From assembly GCA_030123565.1 (NCBI GenBank), contig CP126122.1, forward strand, positions 2,494,800 to 2,558,799: DNA of 64,000 nt, read 5' to 3'. The translations under genes and the position numbers were made by a program. The notes beneath the pieces were generated by a model. That model searched no databases. It had not been told where the DNA came from and saw only the letters and a program-made list of their open reading frames with translations. Numbering within the stretch: the first letter of the stretch is position 1; each line of letters starts with the position of its first letter. The DNA is from Nitrospira sp. GTDB lineage: Bacteria; Nitrospirota; Nitrospiria; Nitrospirales; Nitrospiraceae. Shown here in pieces: positions 35,130 through 44,509 of this stretch.

Positions 35130-36277
35130 TGTAAGTGCTAGAACTTAATCTGACAGTCCGGTAGAGTCCTCTCCTTCACGAAAGGAGTGAGGACCATGAC
35201 CACCGAACAAAAGATCATCAGGGCGAAGGTCGGCGTGTTGGAATTGGCGAAGCAACTGGGCAATGTCTCCAAGGCCTGTCAGCTGATGGGCTATAGCCGG
35301 GACAGCTTCTATCGCTTCAAAGAACTCTATGAGACCGGCGGTGAGGCAGCCCTTCAGGAGCTCTCCCGCCAGAAGCCACTGCTAAAGAATCGGGTAGCGG
35401 CGGAGGTCGAACAGGCCATTGTGTCCATGGCGGTGGCCCAACCAGCCTGGGGCCAAGTGCGGGTGGCCAATGAACTGCGCAAGCAGGCGGTGACCATCTC
35501 GCCGGCGGGGGTCCGGTGCATCTGGCTCCGGCATGATTTGGAAACCATGCGGAAACGACTCAAGGCGCTGGAGGCCAAGGTGGCCCAAGAGGGCCTGGTC
35601 TTGACGGAAGCCCAGGTCGTAGCGTTGGAGAAGGCGAAGGCGGACAAAGAAGCCCATGGCGAATTCGAGAGCGAGTGTCCGGGCTACTGCGGCGCCCAAG
35701 ACACCTTCTATGTCGGCACGCTCAAGGGCGTCGGGCGGATCTATCAACAGACCTTCATCGACACCTATAGTAAGGTCGGGTTTGCGAAACTGTATGACCG
35801 GAAGACGCCGGTCATGGCCGCCGATCTCCTGAATGATCGGGTACTGCCCTTCTTCGAGCAGCAGGAGATTCCCTTGAACCGAGTGCTGACCGACCGCGGG
35901 ACCGAGTACTGCGGCACACCCGAGCGGCATGAGTATGAACTGTACCTGGCCGTGGAAAACATCGACCACACGCGGACTAAGACGCGGCATCCCCAAACGA
36001 ACGGGATCTGCGAACGGTTCCACAAGACGATGCTGAATGAATTCTATCGGGTTACGTTTCGGAAAAAGATCTATCGCACGATCGAGGAGTTGCAGACCGA
36101 TCTCGATGCGTGGATGGCAGACTACAACCACCAGCGCCCACATCAAGGCCGCTGGTGTTATGGCAAGACCCCGATGCAGACATTCCTGGACAGTGTGGCG
36201 TTGGCAAAGGAGAAAATCTTAGCGGCATAAACCCGGTGAGGACTCGCTGTCTGTCCGATGAAGTCTTGACTTATACA
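35130..36277 (+). mobile_element. IS481-family insertion sequence, 1148 bp
   Basis: Ends are TGTAAGTGCTAGAACTTAAT and the reverse complement of the right end, TGTATAAGTCAAGACTTCAT, imperfect inverted repeats of about 27 bp that continue to CTGACAG/CGGACAG. A 7-bp duplication flanks it and a single DDE transposase fills it. The TGT...ACA termini fit IS481/IS3-like elements. The element appears complete and could be mobile; it sits in the FGE-fold part of the STAND gene. Confidence 0.9.
35196..36230 (+). CDS. IS481-family DDE transposase
   Basis: A 344-residue transposase. N-terminal helix-turn-helix ([20 protein letters not shown]), then an rve/integrase core with the three acidic residues in [22 protein letters not shown] and [20 protein letters not shown]. 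The C-terminal [19 protein letters not shown] is typical of IS481. AAGGAG lies 8 bp before the ATG at 35196, so an upstream GTG is not needed. It is intact and in the opposite direction to the disrupted host gene. Confidence 0.93.
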   Translation: MTTEQKIIRAKVGVLELAKQLGNVSKACQLMGYSRDSFYRFKELYETGGEAALQELSRQKPLLKNRVAAEVEQAIVSMAVAQPAWGQVRVANELRKQAVTISPAGVRCIWLRHDLETMRKRLKALEAKVAQEGLVLTEAQVVALEKAKADKEAHGEFESECPGYCGAQDTFYVGTLKGVGRIYQQTFIDTYSKVGFAKLYDRKTPVMAADLLNDRVLPFFEQQEIPLNRVLTDRGTEYCGTPERHEYELYLAVENIDHTRTKTRHPQTNGICERFHKTMLNEFYRVTFRKKIYRTIEELQTDLDAWMADYNHQRPHQGRWCYGKTPMQTFLDSVALAKEKILAA

Positions 36278-36284
36278 TTTGTCT
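36278..36284 (+). repeat. Right target-site duplication TTTGTCT
   Basis: Second copy of the 7-bp direct repeat, directly right of the IS. Confidence 0.9.
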
Positions 36285-38760
36285 GCATCCGTCCCGCCAT
36301 CAAAGCAATCTTTCACCCACTCGTCTACATTCCCGCTCATGTCATACAACCCGAGTCCGTTGGGTTTCTTTTTCCCTACGGGTTGAGTCCTCCTAAGACT
36401 ATTAAGGAAATTCCACGCATAGTCAGACAGTTCTTCTTCCCGTGAAGTCCCTGCGTACTTTTCGCCCTTGCCTCCGCTCGTCGCCGCATACACCCATTCC
36501 TGGTCGGTTGGAAGTCGATAGCGTTTACCCGTCGCAGTTGACAGCCACTTCGCGTACGCCACCCCGTCGTCCCACGACACGTTGATCACGGGACGCGTTT
36601 CTCGACCCCAACCTTGATCGAGCGGTCGGCGTCCTGCAGTCATATCTACATATTGGTCGTACTCGTCGAACGTGACTTCGTAGCGACCTAGAAGAACCGG
36701 CTGGTTGGGAATTCGCACCATCTCCGGTTCGCGCACCTGGACCATGTGTAATCGAGCGCGCACTATCGATCCGGCATATTGGACGGTCACTCCCTCTCTC
36801 CATGACCATGTGACTAACCCACCAAACAGGAGGATCAGCATCCCGATGACGCCCGTTTGTATCCAACTTTTCCGGCGACTGGCATTGACATAGGCAACCG
36901 CATCTTCTTTCAAGTCGCGCAGTCGCCGAAAGGCCTTGCGCTGTGTCCTCGTCGCCAACCCAGACCAACGTGAACCTCCGTTTTCGCGCCACTCCTTGGC
37001 GAGCGCTTCCGCCAGTTGGAGATTCTGGATCTCTTTACGTCGTTTGGTGATCTCTGTTCTGAGCGTCCCCCAATAGGGCTCCTTGTCGCGGTTGTACCGG
37101 AGTAACGTCTCGTGGGCCAGATCCACAAGATCAGTCGAAGCCTCGTTCCGTGTGGCGGTTGACAGGACCACAAGACGTGGTCTCGCCGGGGCGCCTCGCG
37201 ACGTGTCCCGTCCTCGCAACCCGCTAAGTTGATTCAATATGGTTTCTGCCTGCTCTCCTCCACCCGCGGCCTGGAGCGCGACCGATTTGGGTATGGTGCG
37301 ACGGGTATCTTGGATGTCCTGCCTATCCCCGCCGACATTGACCAACGCCGTGAGAAGATTCAATGCCTTCTGTTTTCCGTCTCCGAGGCTTTCCAAGAGT
37401 GCATCAGCACTCTTGGAAAGCGCGCCTCCCACACCCCCCAGCTCGTTATAGACGTTCCTACTCAGCTCGTTGCTCTGGCCGTTCCGGCTCTCCAACCAGA
37501 GAAGACGCAGCAGATTTTCGACCAAGGGCAGGGCTCCTGGCTCGTCGCGTGCTTCTTGCACGATCTCATCGGGCAACAAATCGTCGCTCCAGCGGAGTCC
37601 CGCCAGTTTCGCCGGCGTCTGCACCACGTCTTTGAGACCGTGGCCATCAATGGGATTCAGAAGATACCGAGCAGCCTTCTCGTGCAGGAGTGCTTGCAGG
37701 CGCGGAAGGGCCGTAAACTGCATCATGAAATCGCTCCGGATGGTCGTGACGAGATGCAAGGGACCATCCTGGTCGGATAAGGCGCTCGCCAGCAAGGCGT
37801 CGAACCGTTCACGAACCTTCCTGTCTTACGTGAGTGTAAACACCTCTTCGAGCTGATCAATCACCAGCACGAGGGCTTCACCGCTGGGAACCCAGTCGCG
37901 AAGCCCAACTTGGAGGGCGTTGTCATCGCCCTGCAGAATGCGATGGCATTCACCTACTGAAAGCGTTCTCGGTTCGTAGGCGAGGCTCTTGCTCAACGCT
38001 TCAGACAGGTTGAGGATCGGGTCGGTGCCAGGACGCATCGGCTCGACAACGCGCCATCCTCGCCACGTCCCCGCCTCCGTCGAGCCCGCCCACCCCTTTT
38101 TGATCGTGGGAATGAGGCCGGCTCTGACGAGCGATGATTTTCACACACCGCTCGTGCCTTCCACCTGAAGCCATCGACGATACCGGCCATCGAGCCCTAG
38201 GCCTAGACAACTGACCGCATCCAGCGTCTCTTTCTGCCGACCGAAGAAAAATTGTGCCTCGTCCTCCCCGAACGCTTCGAGTCCGGGAAATGGGCAGACA
38301 TCGCTCGGGACAGAAGGCGTAGGGAGCGAGACTTGGCCGCCCCCCTTGCGAGAAAGTCGCTGGGCCAGCACTCCATAATCGATGTCACTCAGTTTTTCTG
38401 GTAACGCCTCTGCTTGAAGGGTGGCCAGAAAGGGCGGTAGCGAATCCGGTGTGACACCAGGCAAGAGGAGGGGAAAGATCGGCAGTTCCTGATCAATATG
38501 ACGCTTGATGGCGAGAGAGAGTTCGAACTTCACCCACCGTCGCACACCGGAGGAGCCCACGAGGATAACGTATCCTCCACATTCGGTGAGTGCGTCCTCT
38601 AGTTTCTGAATCCAGTTATCGCCCCATCCAATTCCTTCACGGTCCCACCAGACCTCAACTCCTGCCCCTTTTAGGCCATGTGCGACTTGCGTCGCGATCT
38701 TGCGATCGAGGCCGGCGTAACTGAGGAAGATCGCACTCACAACAAGCGCTGATCGCTTTT

Positions 38761-38835
38761 TCACAGTGCCTCGAAGATCACGCGGCGGTGGTCTTTCAGG
38801 TCTTCGTAGGTGGAGGAGAGATAGTTCGTTGCCAT
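38761..38835 (-). pseudogene. DUF4062 N-terminal stub ahead of the TIR gene
   Basis: The ATG at 38835 opens 24 codons (MATNYLSSTYEDLKDHRRVI plus FEAL) matching the start of DUF4062 domains, which in other bacteria sit at the N-terminus of STAND proteins. Its TGA overlaps the GTG start of the TIR frame. It looks like the remains of an effector domain that was replaced by TIR; a translated leader is the alternative. Confidence 0.55.
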
Positions 38836-39066
38836 GGCAGTGGTTGGGCGATTAGAACATGCCTGCTTCCGGTAACCCGCTGCCGCATTGTACGCCACCA
38901 TCCAATAAAGACAAGGCACAGGATCCCAATGGTCCTATTCAGGACTGCAGTCCCAATAACATCCTGGAGACTGCCTGGCTAAGGCCTTGGGAGGCCGACC
39001 TCTTTTCACTGTCACCTGCCCCTCCTCTCGTCGCTCCGCCTGATACAACCACTACCGACCGCCTTT

Positions 39067-39843
39067 TCAGAACAAGCTCAAGTCATCCTTGATGGTCAGT
39101 CCAAAGTGCTCCTGGAGCAGCTGCCGACACTCTTCTTGATCTTTTACGTGAAGTTCTCTTGTGGCCCCGTCCGACCGGATCTTGAGCCACCGGTCGGTGA
39201 AGATTGTCCGCCCCTTCAACGTCGGCACCGTGCAAATGAGCCGCTGGGTGAACAGTGAATCGGGCGAATGTGAGTGGTAGTAGTTCGCGAACGTATAGTC
39301 CACCGGCAAATTCGGCTCCAGCGTGAAGGAATAGAGGTCCGTCCAGGCCCCATCAATCTCACATTGCAGCAGATAGTCTCCTCGCCCATCGGTGACGAGC
39401 CGGAATCGATCCGGCCCCTGCTGCTGTTCCTGGCCGATCGTCAACAAGAACGGTTCGCGTAATCCATTGCCGCCGAATCCGACATCGACAACCCAGCGCT
39501 CCTCCCCCACGGAAACCAGCAGCGCCTGATGGCTGCGTGGGCGAACTCCTTCCGCGCCGTACAACACCCGCGCGGCCAGCCTGGTCACTGCAAATCCAAG
39601 GTCCTCCAGCAACAGCGCAAACAACCCGTTCAGCTCGAAGCAGTAGCCGCCCCGCCGGTTCACCACGATCTTTCGAAAGAGGTCCACAGGCTCGAGGGAA
39701 ATCGGCTGTCCGAGATGGATATCCAGGTTCTCGAACGGCACGGTCAACACATGAGCCAGATGCAAGGCACGCAGGATCTCGGCGGAATGGTCCACCGACC
39801 CTTCATAGCCGATTCGCGTGAAATAGGCCGGGCGATCGAACAT
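39067..39843 (-). CDS. Arylamine N-acetyltransferase
   Basis: A 258-residue NAT. The Cys-His-Asp triad is visible: RRGGYCFELNGLF near residue 72, RSHQALLVSV near 107 and WVVDVGFGGNG near 123. It transfers acetyl from acetyl-CoA to aromatic amines or hydrazines. The ATG at 39843 is chosen because GGGAGG precedes it by 5 bp and the family N-terminus begins MFDRPAYFTRIGYEG. It lies between the STAND ruin and the divergent uvrA-like gene. Confidence 0.9.
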   Translation of the reverse strand: MFDRPAYFTRIGYEGSVDHSAEILRALHLAHVLTVPFENLDIHLGQPISLEPVDLFRKIVVNRRGGYCFELNGLFALLLEDLGFAVTRLAARVLYGAEGVRPRSHQALLVSVGEERWVVDVGFGGNGLREPFLLTIGQEQQQGPDRFRLVTDGRGDYLLQCEIDGAWTDLYSFTLEPNLPVDYTFANYYHSHSPDSLFTQRLICTVPTLKGRTIFTDRWLKIRSDGATRELHVKDQEECRQLLQEHFGLTIKDDLSLF

Positions 39844-39981
39844 GTTGTCCTCCCTGGTCATGGCGCCATTATACGAATCCGACCGAGCCGATCGCACCAT
39901 CTCGCCGCTACAGTGACGACATTGCGGTGGCCTCCCGCACTTGCTACGATGGTCGGTCTTTCTCTCGAAGGAGCCGCCGGA

Positions 39982-42792
39982 GTGGCACAGCGTATCCCCT
40001 CAGATCAATCTTCGAACGACCTGATCGTCGAAGGCGCGCGCCAAAATAATCTAAAAAACATCTCCCTTCGAATTCCCCACGACAAGGTCACCGCCATCAC
40101 CGGCCTGTCCGGATCGGGCAAATCCTCGCTGGCCTTCGACACGTTGTTTGCGGAGGGGCAGTGGCGCTATGTGGAGTCCCTCTCCACCTACGCGCGGATG
40201 TTTCTCGACAAGGTGACCCGCCCGGACGTCGATCGGCTGATCAACATCCGTCCCGCGATCGCCATCGAGCAGAAGAATCCGATCCGCACGGCCCGTTCGA
40301 CGGTGGGAACCGCCACGGAACTCGCCGATCTGCTGCGGCTGCTCTTCGCCAAAATCGGCAAGCCGGTCTGCCCGGACTGCAAGCAGGAGGCGCGAGGCTA
40401 CCACCCAGGCTCGGTCGCCGAGGAACTTCTGGCGCAATTCCAGGACGAACTAGCCATGGTGCTCTTTCCCCTCAAGGACCTTGGCCCAGGCCATGACCGG
40501 TCGCTGCTCGACTCGTTGCTCAAACGGGGTTTCACCAGACTGCGCTACGGCGACGAGCTGCTGAACCTCCATGAGCAGGCTTCGCTCCCGGAGAAGCGTG
40601 AGTCCGGCCTGCAGGTCCTGTTGGATCGCCTCGTCCTCAGAGCGGACAATCGGCATCGCTTGATCGAAGCGATCGAGACCGCGTTTCAGGAAGCCGAGGG
40701 CCTCTGCCAGGTCGAGGTCATCGGCCATGGGCTCCGCACCTACGGCACTGACTTCCGCTGTCAGGGCTGCGGGCGGACCTTCGAACCGTTGCGGCCGTTG
40801 CTGTTTTCGTTCAACCATCCTTTGGGCGCCTGTCCGGAGTGCAAAGGATTCGGCAACATCCTGCAGTACGACCGGGACCTGGTCATCCCGGACCGCAGCA
40901 AGTCGCTCGCCGACGGTGCCATCGAGCCTTGGAGCAAGCCCGGTTCGGACTGGTGGCAGAAACAACTCCTGTTGGCGATGAGGAAGCAGGGCGTCGACCT
41001 GACGGCCCCGTTTCAAGAGCTTCCTGCGGAGGTGCAACGACTCGTCTGGGAAGGCAGCGACAAGGTCGAAGGCGTGCGACAGTACTTCGACTATTTGGAA
41101 ACCAAACGCTATAAGCTGCATGTGCGGGTGCTGCTGAGCCGCTATCGCAGTCCCGCCACCTGCCCGACCTGCCACGGCAGCCGCCTGAAGCCGGCCGCCC
41201 GATTCGTCAAACTGGCGGGGCGCGACATCGTGGAGATCGGGGAACTCACCATCGAGGCGGCGGCAGAATGGTTTCAACGCCTGGCCCTGCCGACCTTCGA
41301 CGCGGAAGTCGCCAAAGACATCCTGCGCCAGCTCCAGGCCAAACTGAACTTTCTGCTTCGCGTAGGGCTGGGCTACCTCACCCTCTCGCGCCAGACCAAA
41401 ACTCTGTCCGGCGGGGAAGCGCAACGGATCGCCTTGGCCAACCAGCTCGGCTCCCGTTTGGTGGGGACGCTCTACGTGCTGGATGAACCGACGATCGGCC
41501 TCCATGCGCGCGACACTGCCACCCTTGCCGGCATCCTCCGCGACCTGGCCGACCACGGCAATACCGTCGTCGTCGTTGAACACGACCCACTGATGATCCA
41601 GGCCGCCGACCACATCGTCGAATTGGGGCCGGCCTCCGGCGAGCAGGGCGGCCGCATCGTCTGCGCGGCGCCGCGCGAACAATTCATCGCCGACCCGCAG
41701 TCACTCACCGCCCGCTACCTGCGCGGCGAGACGACCATCCCCCTTCCGAAAACCAGACGCTCCGGCAACGGCAAGGTGCTCAGCATCGCGGGGGCCGCCG
41801 AGCACAACCTGAAAAACCTCCTGGTCCGGATTCCGCTGCACATGCTGGTCTGTGTGACCGGCGTGTCCGGATCGGGGAAAAGCACGCTCATCGAAAAAAC
41901 GTTGTACAGGGCGGCAGCCCGCGCCTTTCGCGTCGAGTCGTTGCCGATGGGGAAATTTCAGGCCATCAAGGGGCTCGAACATGTGAAGGGTGTGCGCCTC
42001 ATCGACCAGCAGCCGATCGGCCGGACTCCCCGCTCGAACCCCATCACCTACCTGAAGGCGTTCGACGAAGTTCGCATGCTCTTCGCCTCCGAGCGGGAGG
42101 CCCTGCGGCGAGGCCTGACACCAGGCCACTTCTCCTTCAATTCTGCCGAGGGGCGTTGCGAACGTTGCGAGGGCAACGGTTATGAAAAGCTGGAGATGTA
42201 TTTTTTCGAAGACATCTATGCCACCTGCGAACAGTGCGACGGCAAGCGCTTCAAACCGAATGTGCTGAATATCCGCTACCGTGGCAAGACCATTCACGAT
42301 GTGTTGAACCTGACGGTGGCGGAGGCGCAGGCTTTTTTCTCCGGGACGCCCAAACTGACCGAGAAGCTCCACCTGCTCGCTTCGATCGGGCTGGGCTATC
42401 TCCGGCTCGGCCAGGCTGCCACCACCCTCTCAGGCGGAGAAGCGCAGCGGTTGAAGATCGCCGCCGAATTGAAAGATCCCTCGGCACACAATCTGCTCTA
42501 CATTCTAGATGAGCCGACCACCGGCCTGCACCTCGACGACATCAAGAAGCTGCTGGCCGTCCTGCACAAACTCGTGGAGGCCGGGAATACGCTCATCGTG
42601 GTCGAGCACAATTTGGATGTCATCAAGACCGCCGACTGGGTGATCGACCTGGGACCGGAAGGAGGCGAGGCGGGCGGGCATATCGTCGCGGAAGGACGCC
42701 CAGAACAGATCGCGAAGGTCGCCCAGTCCCACACAGGCCGATTTCTGGCGAAGGTGCTGGGCGCGCCGCGTGCCGAACCTCGTGAAGCGTGA
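39982..42792 (+). CDS. uvrA: UvrA-family excinuclease ATPase (divergent)
   Basis: A 936-residue protein with two ABC modules: Walker A GLSGSGKSSLAFDTLFAEGQ and GVSGSGKSTLIEKTLYRAA, signatures TLSGGEAQRIALANQLGS and TLSGGEAQRLKIAAELKD, and zinc fingers CPDCKQEARG, CQGCGRTFEPLRPL/CPECKGFG and CERCEGNGYEK/CEQCDGKRF. Lengths and order fit UvrA, the damage sensor of excision repair. The block IAIEQKNPIRTARSTVGTAT differs from the usual ISIDQK-type text, so it may be a paralogue. GTG at 39982 follows AAGGAG by 8 bp; ATG at 39949 is an alternative. Confidence 0.88.
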   Translation: MAQRIPSDQSSNDLIVEGARQNNLKNISLRIPHDKVTAITGLSGSGKSSLAFDTLFAEGQWRYVESLSTYARMFLDKVTRPDVDRLINIRPAIAIEQKNPIRTARSTVGTATELADLLRLLFAKIGKPVCPDCKQEARGYHPGSVAEELLAQFQDELAMVLFPLKDLGPGHDRSLLDSLLKRGFTRLRYGDELLNLHEQASLPEKRESGLQVLLDRLVLRADNRHRLIEAIETAFQEAEGLCQVEVIGHGLRTYGTDFRCQGCGRTFEPLRPLLFSFNHPLGACPECKGFGNILQYDRDLVIPDRSKSLADGAIEPWSKPGSDWWQKQLLLAMRKQGVDLTAPFQELPAEVQRLVWEGSDKVEGVRQYFDYLETKRYKLHVRVLLSRYRSPATCPTCHGSRLKPAARFVKLAGRDIVEIGELTIEAAAEWFQRLALPTFDAEVAKDILRQLQAKLNFLLRVGLGYLTLSRQTKTLSGGEAQRIALANQLGSRLVGTLYVLDEPTIGLHARDTATLAGILRDLADHGNTVVVVEHDPLMIQAADHIVELGPASGEQGGRIVCAAPREQFIADPQSLTARYLRGETTIPLPKTRRSGNGKVLSIAGAAEHNLKNLLVRIPLHMLVCVTGVSGSGKSTLIEKTLYRAAARAFRVESLPMGKFQAIKGLEHVKGVRLIDQQPIGRTPRSNPITYLKAFDEVRMLFASEREALRRGLTPGHFSFNSAEGRCERCEGNGYEKLEMYFFEDIYATCEQCDGKRFKPNVLNIRYRGKTIHDVLNLTVAEAQAFFSGTPKLTEKLHLLASIGLGYLRLGQAATTLSGGEAQRLKIAAELKDPSAHNLLYILDEPTTGLHLDDIKKLLAVLHKLVEAGNTLIVVEHNLDVIKTADWVIDLGPEGGEAGGHIVAEGRPEQIAKVAQSHTGRFLAKVLGAPRAEPREA

Positions 42793-42880
42793 AGCGCATC
42801 TCGCAAGAACAGAAAGTCTTTCCGCCATGCGAAATACGGATGACGAGAGACGAGCGATGCAGTGTCTAGGCTTGGTCCAC

Positions 42881-43004
42881 AGGATGTTCAAAAAGTCTGT
42901 CCAGCGAGGCCGCAGCCGATGGATGGGCCGGAGGCGTAGCCTCTGGGCTACGTTGAGGACGCGTCCGAGGCGAGAACAAAGCCGGCGGGCTTTTTCAACA
43001 TCCT
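42881..43004. repeat. 124-bp inverted-repeat-bounded element
   Basis: It starts AGGATGTTCAAAAAG and ends CTTTTTCAACATCCT, a 15-bp inverted repeat with one mismatch. Inside, CGTAGCC-TCTG-GGCTACG forms a 7-bp hairpin. It lies between convergent genes uvrA and yqgE, where it might end transcription. It resembles short repeats seen in other Nitrospira-like genomes; copy number cannot be counted here. Confidence 0.7.
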
Positions 43005-43006
43005 TG

Positions 43007-43567
43007 TTAGTTGAAGGTGGGATCGAACGGCATGTCGGCATAATGCCGGGAGGCGTCGTCGAGCGAGAGGAAGACATCCGACCAGATACGCTCCGGTTCC
43101 TTGTCGAAGACGATCGAGGGATCGGCAGGCAGCGTGATCCATGAACCGATCTGCATCTCCGATTCCAGCTGGCCCGGCCCCCATCCTGAATAACCGAGGT
43201 AGGCGCGAAACGATTCTTTCCCCTCTCGCTTCGTCAGAATTCGCTCCATGATATCCAAGTCACCCCCGAGGCAGACGCCGTCGAACACCTGGTGCGAATT
43301 TTCGGGGATCTGATTGATGCGATAGAGCAGCATCACCTGGTTGGTTTGCACCGGCCCCCCGGAATACAGCACGTGCGGTTGGCCTTCCAGGATCGGGACT
43401 TGAGGAAGCGCCTCGGAGATGGACATGGCGGTGGGGCGGTTGACGATCACCCCCAGGGCGCCTTCCGGTCCATGCTCACATAGCAGCACCACCGCCTGCC
43501 GAAAGTTCGGATCCTTCAACGCCGGCGCAGCCACGAGAAAAATCCCTTTCCCGAGTGGAGTCGTCAT
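43007..43567 (-). CDS. YqgE/AlgH family protein (DUF179)
   Basis: A 186-residue protein: GKGIFLVAAPALKDPNFRQA, VVLLCEHGPEGALGVIVNRP, YSGGPVQTNQVMLLY and FRAYLGYSGWGPGQLESEM are the family blocks. Function is poorly known; relatives have been linked to transcription of alginate genes. The stop falls three bases from the repeat element. It converges with uvrA. Confidence 0.93.
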   Translation of the reverse strand: MTTPLGKGIFLVAAPALKDPNFRQAVVLLCEHGPEGALGVIVNRPTAMSISEALPQVPILEGQPHVLYSGGPVQTNQVMLLYRINQIPENSHQVFDGVCLGGDLDIMERILTKREGKESFRAYLGYSGWGPGQLESEMQIGSWITLPADPSIVFDKEPERIWSDVFLSLDDASRHYADMPFDPTFN

Positions 43568-43632
43568 GGCTCATCCTACCCTGTGCCAAGAGAGGGCGCA
43601 AGGTGAGTCATGGAACAGCCTATACGTCGGCA

Positions 43633-44424
43633 TCAGGCTCCATAGAGGGTCGGGCGGCGGTCGCGCAGGAGGTCGTTATAGGAATTGAGCGCCTTCGTTC
43701 TGGCTTCGACCGGATCGATTTCGACGATGGTGAGGTCTTCGCCCTCGCGAGGGGCACGGTGCAGAATGTGCCCGCGCGGGCTGACGACTTCGCTCATGCC
43801 GATAAAGGTCAGCCGATCCTTTCCACCCCGTGCCTCGCTGCCGATCCGATTAGCCGTCACGCTGAAGACCCGATTTTCCAAACAACGCGTCACCATCGAG
43901 TCCGGGCAATGCGGCAGAACCAGATTGGAGGGATGCGCGATGATGTCCGCCCCCTGTAACGCCAACGTGCGGGCCGCTTCGGGGTAAAACCAGTCGAAGC
44001 AGATCATGACCCCCACCTTGGCGAGACCGATGTCCCAGACGTGAAAGCCGCTGTCGCCCGGAGTAAAAAAGAGCGTCTCTTCGAAAAAGAGATGCGTCTT
44101 TCTGTAGCAGCCGACGAAGCCCTCAGGCCCGACTACGACCGCCGAATTGAAACAGTCGGTGCCGGCCCGTTCCGGCAACCCCGCGACGATCGTCATTCCA
44201 CGCCGTCCGGCAATATCCGCCAGCCGTTTCGTGGTGGCTCCGTCCGGCACCGGCTCCGCAAGCCGCAGCACTTCCTCCTGCGACACGAACTGGTACCCGG
44301 TTGCGAACAACTCCGGCAAGACGATGAGGTCCGCCTCCACCTGCTCAAGCCGAACAGTCACAAGGTCGAGGTTGCGAACGACCTCTCCGAACGACGGATC
44401 GAATTGGAAGTACCCGACTCGCAT
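43633..44424 (-). CDS. Nitrilase-superfamily carbon-nitrogen hydrolase
   Basis: A 263-residue amidase fold with the Glu-Lys-Cys triad: VLPELFATGY near residue 40, CYRKTHLFFEET near 109, and VMICFDWFYPEA near 143. The Phe after Cys-x is unusual for omega-amidases, so the substrate is unclear; nitrilase-like or acyl-amide hydrolysis is likely. The ATG at 44424 fits MRVGYFQFDPSFG; a GTG one codon earlier is possible. It lies 65 bp after yqgE begins, on the same strand. Confidence 0.88.
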   Translation of the reverse strand: MRVGYFQFDPSFGEVVRNLDLVTVRLEQVEADLIVLPELFATGYQFVSQEEVLRLAEPVPDGATTKRLADIAGRRGMTIVAGLPERAGTDCFNSAVVVGPEGFVGCYRKTHLFFEETLFFTPGDSGFHVWDIGLAKVGVMICFDWFYPEAARTLALQGADIIAHPSNLVLPHCPDSMVTRCLENRVFSVTANRIGSEARGGKDRLTFIGMSEVVSPRGHILHRAPREGEDLTIVEIDPVEARTKALNSYNDLLRDRRPTLYGA

Positions 44425-44441
44425 CACGCAGCCTTTCTACG

Positions 44442-44476
44442 TAAACAAAAACGGGCAGGGAGTGCCCTGCCCGTTT
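44442..44476 (-). terminator. Rho-independent terminator of the SmbP-like gene
   Basis: A perfect 12-bp stem (AAACGGGCAGGG and its complement) with a 4-nt loop, followed on the minus strand by TTTTTGTTT. It separates the SmbP-like gene from the nitrilase gene. Confidence 0.88.
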
Positions 44477-44509
44477 CGTCATCACACGCCGTTCACCTGC
44501 AAGAGATAC

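Larger units (their letters stand above)
34988..38764 (-). pseudogene. TIR-STAND ATPase-FGE-fold protein, broken by two stops and an IS
   Basis: One reading frame of 874 codons once the IS and one target copy are removed. Order: TIR domain (AIFLSYAGLDRKIATQVAHG; predicted NADase Glu in WVKFELSLAI), linker, nSTAND NTPase (CPFPGLEAFGEDEAQFFFGR; Walker A GTSGV-stop-KSSLVRAGLIP; Walker B-like LVLVIDQLEEVFT), a membrane-type helix (TGVIGMLILLFGGLVTW), and a C-terminal FGE/C-lectin fold (PVINVSWDDGVAYAKWL, YRLPTDQEWVYAA, YDMSGNVDEWVKDC, then VIRGGSYRDG and SDHIGFRLAQDIE). Lesions: TGA at 38141-38143 where Gly of Walker A belongs, TAA at 37826-37828, and the IS at 35130-36277. The two stops break the same frame and no frameshift is seen. 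Cysteines of true formylglycine enzymes are missing. It looks like an abortive-infection-type sensor; the role is inferred from domains. Confidence 0.85.

Noticed and set aside
36158-36277. The alternative C-terminus of the STAND gene read into the IS
   Set aside because: Codons past the IS junction (ISQDFIGQTAS...) derive from the IS end, not from the host gene.
39529-39981. A 150-residue extension of the UvrA-like protein
   Set aside because: It is antisense to the N-acetyltransferase gene and unrelated to UvrA; GTG 39982 has a good ribosome site.
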